A stretch of 64,000 nucleotides of DNA. It comes from Cellulomonas wangleii (GTDB lineage Bacteria > Actinomycetota > Actinomycetes > Actinomycetales > Cellulomonadaceae). This document shows positions 60,563 to 64,000 of this stretch, piece after piece. Under the pieces are notes generated by a model, which saw only the letters and a list, made by a program, of their open reading frames with translations, did not search any database and was not told where the DNA came from. A program made the position numbers and the translations under genes. Each line of letters starts with the position of its first letter. Positions within the stretch are counted from its first letter, which is position 1. The stretch covers positions 2,604,001 to 2,668,000 of the forward strand of contig NZ_CP074405.1 in assembly GCF_018388445.1 (NCBI RefSeq), given 5' to 3'.

Positions 60563-60652
60563 ATGGACCCCGACAGTCCGGGGCACAGTCCCGTGCCCCA
60601 CCCCTGCGACGCGACCACGCGACGGGAGGTGGGGCTCCGATGTGGATCCTGA
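60563..60652 (+). CDS. Acidic-proline leader peptide upstream of the CNNM/CorC genes
   Basis: A 29-codon ORF with GGAG five bases before its ATG. The peptide starts MDPDSPGHSPVPHP (six prolines, two aspartates in 14 residues) and ends REVGLRCGS. Its last 13 bases overlap the first bases of the CNNM gene (60640). Enterobacterial mgtL begins MEPDPTPLP, and such acidic/proline starts destabilise ribosomes at low Mg2+; here the downstream genes belong to a Mg2+-transport family. Function as a sensor is inference. It could also act only by translational coupling. Confidence 0.6.
   Translation: MDPDSPGHSPVPHPCDATTRREVGLRCGS
60580..60635 (+). promoter_or_regulatory. Mutually exclusive RNA pairings in the CNNM leader
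   Basis: GGGGCAC (60580-60586) pairs exactly with GTGCCCC (60593-60599). Alternatively GCCCCACC (60595-60602) pairs exactly with GGTGGGGC (60628-60635), which covers the ribosome binding site of the CNNM gene. Bases 60595-60599 are shared, so only one form can exist at a time. Both lie inside the leader ORF, so a translating ribosome decides between them. Confidence 0.6.
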
Positions 60653-62010
60653 GTCTCCTGCTCGGCGTGGTCGTCGTGCTGGCCATCACCGCGGCGACCG
60701 CGTACTTCGTGGCCCAGGAGTTCGGCTACATGTCCGTCGACCGCTCCCGCCTGGCGGCGCGGGCGGAGGCCGGTGACGTCGGTGCGCGCAAGGCGCTCGA
60801 CGTCACGCGGCGCACGTCCTTCATGCTGTCGGGCGCCCAGCTCGGCATCACCGTCACGGGCCTGCTCGTCGGGTACGTGGCCGAGCCCCTCATCGGCGAG
60901 GCGTTCGGTGAGGCGCTGGGCCTGGTGGACGTGCCGACGGGTGTCGGCATCGCCATCGGCACCGTGCTGGCCCTGCTGTTCTCGACGTTCGTGCAGATGC
61001 TGGTCGGCGAGCTGTTCCCCAAGAACCTCGCGATCGCCCGCCCCGAGGCCACCGCGGTGCGGCTCGCGACGTCGACCATCTGGTACCTGCGCGCCTTCGG
61101 CTGGCTCATCCGCATCTTCGACGCGGCGTCCAACGCGCTGCTCAAGGTCCTGGGCATCGAGCCCGTCCACGACGTCGAGCACTCCGCCACCGCGCGCGAC
61201 CTCGAGCACATCGTCGCGGACTCCGTCGACCTCCCGCGCGAGCTGTCGGTGCTGCTGGACCGCATCCTCGACTTCCCCGCCAGCGACGTCGAGCACGCCA
61301 TGGTGCCGCGCTCACGCGTCGACACGGTCACCCCGGACACGCCGGTCGCCCGGCTGCGCGAGCTCATGTCCGACGGGCACTCGCGCTACCCGGTGCTGGA
61401 CGAGGAGTCCGTGACGGGCGTCGTGCACCTGCCCGACGTGCTGCGGTGCACCGACGCGACGGCCACGGCGGCAGATCTGCAGCGTCCCGCCACCCTGGTC
61501 CCCGAGTCGATGTCGCTGCCCGACGCCGTGCGCCTCCTGCTGGCGTCCGACAACCAGCTCGCCGTCGTCATCGACGAGTACGGCGGCTTCGCCGGCGCGC
61601 TCTCGATGGAGGACGTCGCCGAGGAGCTCGTGGGCGAGATCCACGACGAGCACGACCCGCTCGACGCGGCCGACGCGACCGAGCAGGCCGACGGGTCCTG
61701 GATCGTCGCGGGCGACGTCCACGTCGACGAGGTGGAGCGCGCCCTGGGGCGTGACCTGCCGCGCGACGACTACGAGACGATCGCCGGCCTGGCCATCGAC
61801 GCGTACGGCGCCCTGCCGCCGCAGGGCACGGTCGTCGAGGTGCCGCTGGCACCCGACCCCGCCCACCTCGTGGACGACGAGGAGCCACCCGCGCAGGTGC
61901 TGCGCATCGAGGTGCTGGACGTCGAGCGGCACGTGCCCGCACGCGTCCGCCTCAGCGTCGAGGACGCCACCGACGCGCAGACCACGACGCAGCAGGAGGC
62001 CCACCGATGA
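60640..62010 (+). CDS. CNNM/CorC (HlyC-like) family membrane protein, first copy
   Basis: 456 residues. The N-terminal DUF21/CNNM domain has about four helices (MWILSLLLGVVVVLAITAAT, SGAQLGITVTGLLVGYVAEP, IGTVLALLFSTFVQMLVGEL). A cytoplasmic CBS pair follows (MVPRSRVDTVTPDTPVARLRELMSDGHSRYPVLDE; LVPESMSLPDAVRLLLASDNQLAVVIDEYGGFAGALSMED), then a CorC/HlyC C-terminal domain (WIVAGDVHVDEVERALG). Family members export or regulate Mg2+ and other divalent cations. GGGAGGTGGGG lies six bases before ATG 60640 but can be hidden in an RNA stem. Its stop overlaps the next gene (ATGA). Confidence 0.93.
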   Translation: MWILSLLLGVVVVLAITAATAYFVAQEFGYMSVDRSRLAARAEAGDVGARKALDVTRRTSFMLSGAQLGITVTGLLVGYVAEPLIGEAFGEALGLVDVPTGVGIAIGTVLALLFSTFVQMLVGELFPKNLAIARPEATAVRLATSTIWYLRAFGWLIRIFDAASNALLKVLGIEPVHDVEHSATARDLEHIVADSVDLPRELSVLLDRILDFPASDVEHAMVPRSRVDTVTPDTPVARLRELMSDGHSRYPVLDEESVTGVVHLPDVLRCTDATATAADLQRPATLVPESMSLPDAVRLLLASDNQLAVVIDEYGGFAGALSMEDVAEELVGEIHDEHDPLDAADATEQADGSWIVAGDVHVDEVERALGRDLPRDDYETIAGLAIDAYGALPPQGTVVEVPLAPDPAHLVDDEEPPAQVLRIEVLDVERHVPARVRLSVEDATDAQTTTQQEAHR

Positions 62011-63023
62011 GCAACCCCTGGGTCGTCGTCGCCACGACCGTCGCGATCATCGCCCTGTCGGCGTTCTTCGTCGCGGTCGAGTTCGCCATGCTGGCCGCGC
62101 GCCGCCACCGCTTCGAGGACGCCGCGGCCACGAGCCGCACGGCCCGCGCCGCGCTGCGCAGCTCCCACGAGCTGACCGTCCTGCTGGCCGGTGCCCAGCT
62201 GGGCATCACGGCCTGCACGCTGGCGCTCGGTGCCATCACCAAGCCCGCCGTGCACCACTGGCTCACGCCGCTGTTCGCGACGTGGGGCCTGCCCGCCGTG
62301 CCCGCCGACGTGGTGGGCTTCGTGCTCGCGCTGATCATCGTGACGTTCCTGCACCTGGTCGTCGGCGAGATGGCCCCGAAGTCGTGGGCCATCGCGCACC
62401 CCGAGGCGTCCGCGCAGCTGCTCGCCATCCCGATGCGGGCGTTCATGTGGGCCGTCCGGCCCGTGCTGCGGGCGCTCAACGAGTCCGCGAACCGCATGCT
62501 GCGGCGCGTGGGCGTCGAGCCGGTCGACGAGATGGTCGCCGTCACCGACCCGGCGTCCCTGCGCCACCTCGTGGAGCACTCGGCGAACGTGGGCGCGCTG
62601 GACGCGTCGTTCTCCGCACAGCTGTCGCAGGCCCTGGAGCTGCAGCGCATCACGGTGCGCGACCTCGCCGACCCCGGCGCGGTGCCGGTCACGGTGCCGA
62701 CGACGGCCACGGTCCAGGACGTGCAGCGTGCGTCCCTCGACAGCGGCCACCTGCGCATCCTCGTCGGCGACGCCGGCGCGGTGACGGGCGTCGTGCACGT
62801 GCGCGACACGCTCACGAGCGCACCGTCGGACGCCGCGGCGCCGTTCGTCCGACCGGTGTACGAGCTGCCGGGCGACACCCTGGTGGCCACCGCGTTCGCC
62901 GGCATGCGGGAGGGCCGCCACCACCTGGCGGTCCTCACGGGCGGCGAGCGCACGCTGGTCGTGACGCTCGCGGACGTGGTCGAGCGGCTGCTGCCGCAGG
63001 CCACGGGCACGTCCGCCGCGTGA
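62007..63023 (+). CDS. CNNM/CorC-family membrane protein, second copy
   Basis: 338 residues. It shares the DUF21/CNNM helices (WVVVATTVAIIALSAFFVAV, LLAGAQLGITACTLALGAIT, LALIIVTFLHLVVGEM) and a shorter CBS-like part with the segments VTVPTTATVQDVQRASL and GAVTGVVHVRDTL, but lacks the C-terminal CorC domain. It probably forms a heteromer with the first copy. The ATG at 62007 overlaps the preceding TGA, so the pair is translationally coupled and shares the leader ORF regulation. Confidence 0.92.
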   Translation: MSNPWVVVATTVAIIALSAFFVAVEFAMLAARRHRFEDAAATSRTARAALRSSHELTVLLAGAQLGITACTLALGAITKPAVHHWLTPLFATWGLPAVPADVVGFVLALIIVTFLHLVVGEMAPKSWAIAHPEASAQLLAIPMRAFMWAVRPVLRALNESANRMLRRVGVEPVDEMVAVTDPASLRHLVEHSANVGALDASFSAQLSQALELQRITVRDLADPGAVPVTVPTTATVQDVQRASLDSGHLRILVGDAGAVTGVVHVRDTLTSAPSDAAAPFVRPVYELPGDTLVATAFAGMREGRHHLAVLTGGERTLVVTLADVVERLLPQATGTSAA

Positions 63024-63151
63024 GCGGGCGCGGGCGGCGGGCCACCGGGCCGTCGCCCGCGCGCGTCCCGCAGGCGTCGGGCGGTCGACCAGCGGGTGAA
63101 AACCTCGTGCCCGCGCAGGCCTCCGGGCCCGCACCGGGTGACAGTGGACCT

Positions 63152-63958
63152 GTGCACGCGAGCCAGGACGTCCCCGGCAAGGCGCCCGTGCGCCACCCGT
63201 ACTTCCAGGACCCCGGCGGCGTCGTCGCCCTCGCCCACCGGGGCTTCGCTCTCGACGGCCGGGAGAACTCCCTGACCGCGTTCGGGGCGGCCGTCGACCT
63301 CGGGTTCCGGTACGTGGAGACGGACGCGCACGCGACGGCCGACGGTGTCGCGGTGGCGCTGCACGACGAGACCCTGGACCGGACGACGGACGGCGAGGGC
63401 ATGGTGTCCGAGCTGCCGTGGTCGCTGGTCCGCCGCGCCCGCATCGGTGGCGTCGACCCGGTGCCGATGCTGGTCGACGTGCTCGGCACCTGGCCGGACC
63501 TGCGGGTCAACGTCGACGTCAAGAGCGAGCACGCCGTCGGGCCCGTCGCGGAGGCGGTCGAGCGCACCGCGTCGCACGACCGCGTGTGCGTGGCGTCCTT
63601 CTCCGCCGCGCGCCGGCGCGCGACGGTGGCGCGGCTGAGCCGTCCGGTGGCGACGTCGGCCGCGACGGGCGAGGTCGCCCGGTTCCTCCTCGCGCACCGG
63701 GCGCACGCCACGCGGCTCGCGGCGCAGGCGCTGCGGGAGGTGGACGCGCTCCAGGTGCCGGTCGCGCAGGGCCGGCTGCGGGTGGTCGACGCCGGCACCG
63801 TCGCCGCGGCCCACGCCGCCGGCCGGGCCGTGCACGTGTGGACCGTGAACGACCCGGACGAGATGCACCGCCTGCTGGACCTCGGTGTGGACGGTCTGGT
63901 CACCGACCGCGCCGACCTGCTGCGTGACGTGCTGCGCGCGCGCGGCACCTGGTCCTGA
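63152..63958 (+). CDS. Glycerophosphodiester phosphodiesterase-family protein
   Basis: 268 residues. VALAHRGFALDGRENSLTAFGAAVDLGFRYVETDAHATADGVAVALHDETLDRTTDG contains the catalytic HRG, Glu and Asp metal site, and the second His of HDE. The barrel ends with AVHVWTVNDPDEMHRLLDLGVDGLVTDR. It cleaves glycerophosphodiesters to glycerol-3-phosphate and an alcohol; no signal peptide is visible, so it is probably cytoplasmic. The GTG at 63152 lacks a strong ribosome binding site. It lies 128 bases after the second CNNM gene on the same strand. Confidence 0.93.
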   Translation: MHASQDVPGKAPVRHPYFQDPGGVVALAHRGFALDGRENSLTAFGAAVDLGFRYVETDAHATADGVAVALHDETLDRTTDGEGMVSELPWSLVRRARIGGVDPVPMLVDVLGTWPDLRVNVDVKSEHAVGPVAEAVERTASHDRVCVASFSAARRRATVARLSRPVATSAATGEVARFLLAHRAHATRLAAQALREVDALQVPVAQGRLRVVDAGTVAAAHAAGRAVHVWTVNDPDEMHRLLDLGVDGLVTDRADLLRDVLRARGTWS

Positions 63959-64000
63959 CGGGACCCGCGGCGCCCTGCAGGACGTGCGGGGCGCGGGCCT

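Overview
The window is about 64 kb of very GC-rich DNA with no tRNA, rRNA, IS element, prophage or CRISPR array that I could recognise. It looks like an ordinary chromosome segment of a high-GC Gram-positive actinobacterium. WhiB1 next to PdtaS, LytR-CpsA-Psr proteins, HemQ plus a cysteine-bearing ferrochelatase, an actinobacterial LexA box, Cel/CebR operators and many leaderless TANNNT promoters support this. The combination of a cellobiose-type transporter with this style of genome suggests Cellulomonas or a close relative in Micrococcales; the genus is an inference, not a search result.

Layout. 1-15.0 kb is a cell-envelope region. It holds a partial glycosyltransferase, an ABC polysaccharide exporter (permease and Wzt-like ATPase) split by a secreted PGRP-type amidase, a methyltransferase with a coiled-coil tail, RmlB, two LCP glycopolymer ligases, then purE-purK-manA. 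15.0-23.0 kb carries two divergent two-component systems and a MacB-like ABC ATPase/FtsX pair. 23.1-31.2 kb has an orphan EccC/FtsK-like ATPase, small membrane proteins, WhiB1 convergent with the PdtaS kinase, and a DUF2505 protein. 31.2-36.1 kb is a CebEFG-like sugar transporter with its LacI-family regulator and recognisable operators. 36.2-43.6 kb has a secreted four-cysteine protein, glutamate dehydrogenase, the coproporphyrin-dependent haem genes hemH-hemQ, a soluble Ser/Thr kinase, a flavodoxin, MarR and NYN proteins. 43.7-52.4 kb is a mixed set of hydrolase, HIT, SDR, DsbA-like, epimerase, alcohol dehydrogenase, DUF1697, Ogt and DUF6518 genes, with at least three gene remnants (nhaA, alkA, DUF4349). 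52.5-64.0 kb holds a DUF4914-like P-loop protein, a P-type cation ATPase, a divergent MFS/MerR pair, a small gene under a perfect LexA box, VOC/AraC, a tandem CNNM/CorC pair preceded by an acidic-proline leader peptide, and GDPD.

The best candidates for something undescribed are: (1) the 29-codon leader ORF overlapping the CNNM/CorC start, with mutually exclusive RNA pairings and an mgtL-like Met-Asp-Pro-Asp start, which may sense Mg2+; (2) an unrecognised 99-residue SOS gene with a leaderless promoter set directly against a perfect LexA box; (3) the orphan EccC-like ATPase; and (4) the DUF4914-like protein with a PEPCK-style P-loop. Recurrent regulatory themes are leaderless promoters with the -10 box 5-8 nt from the start codon, and long perfect GC hairpins without U-tracts at gene ends.
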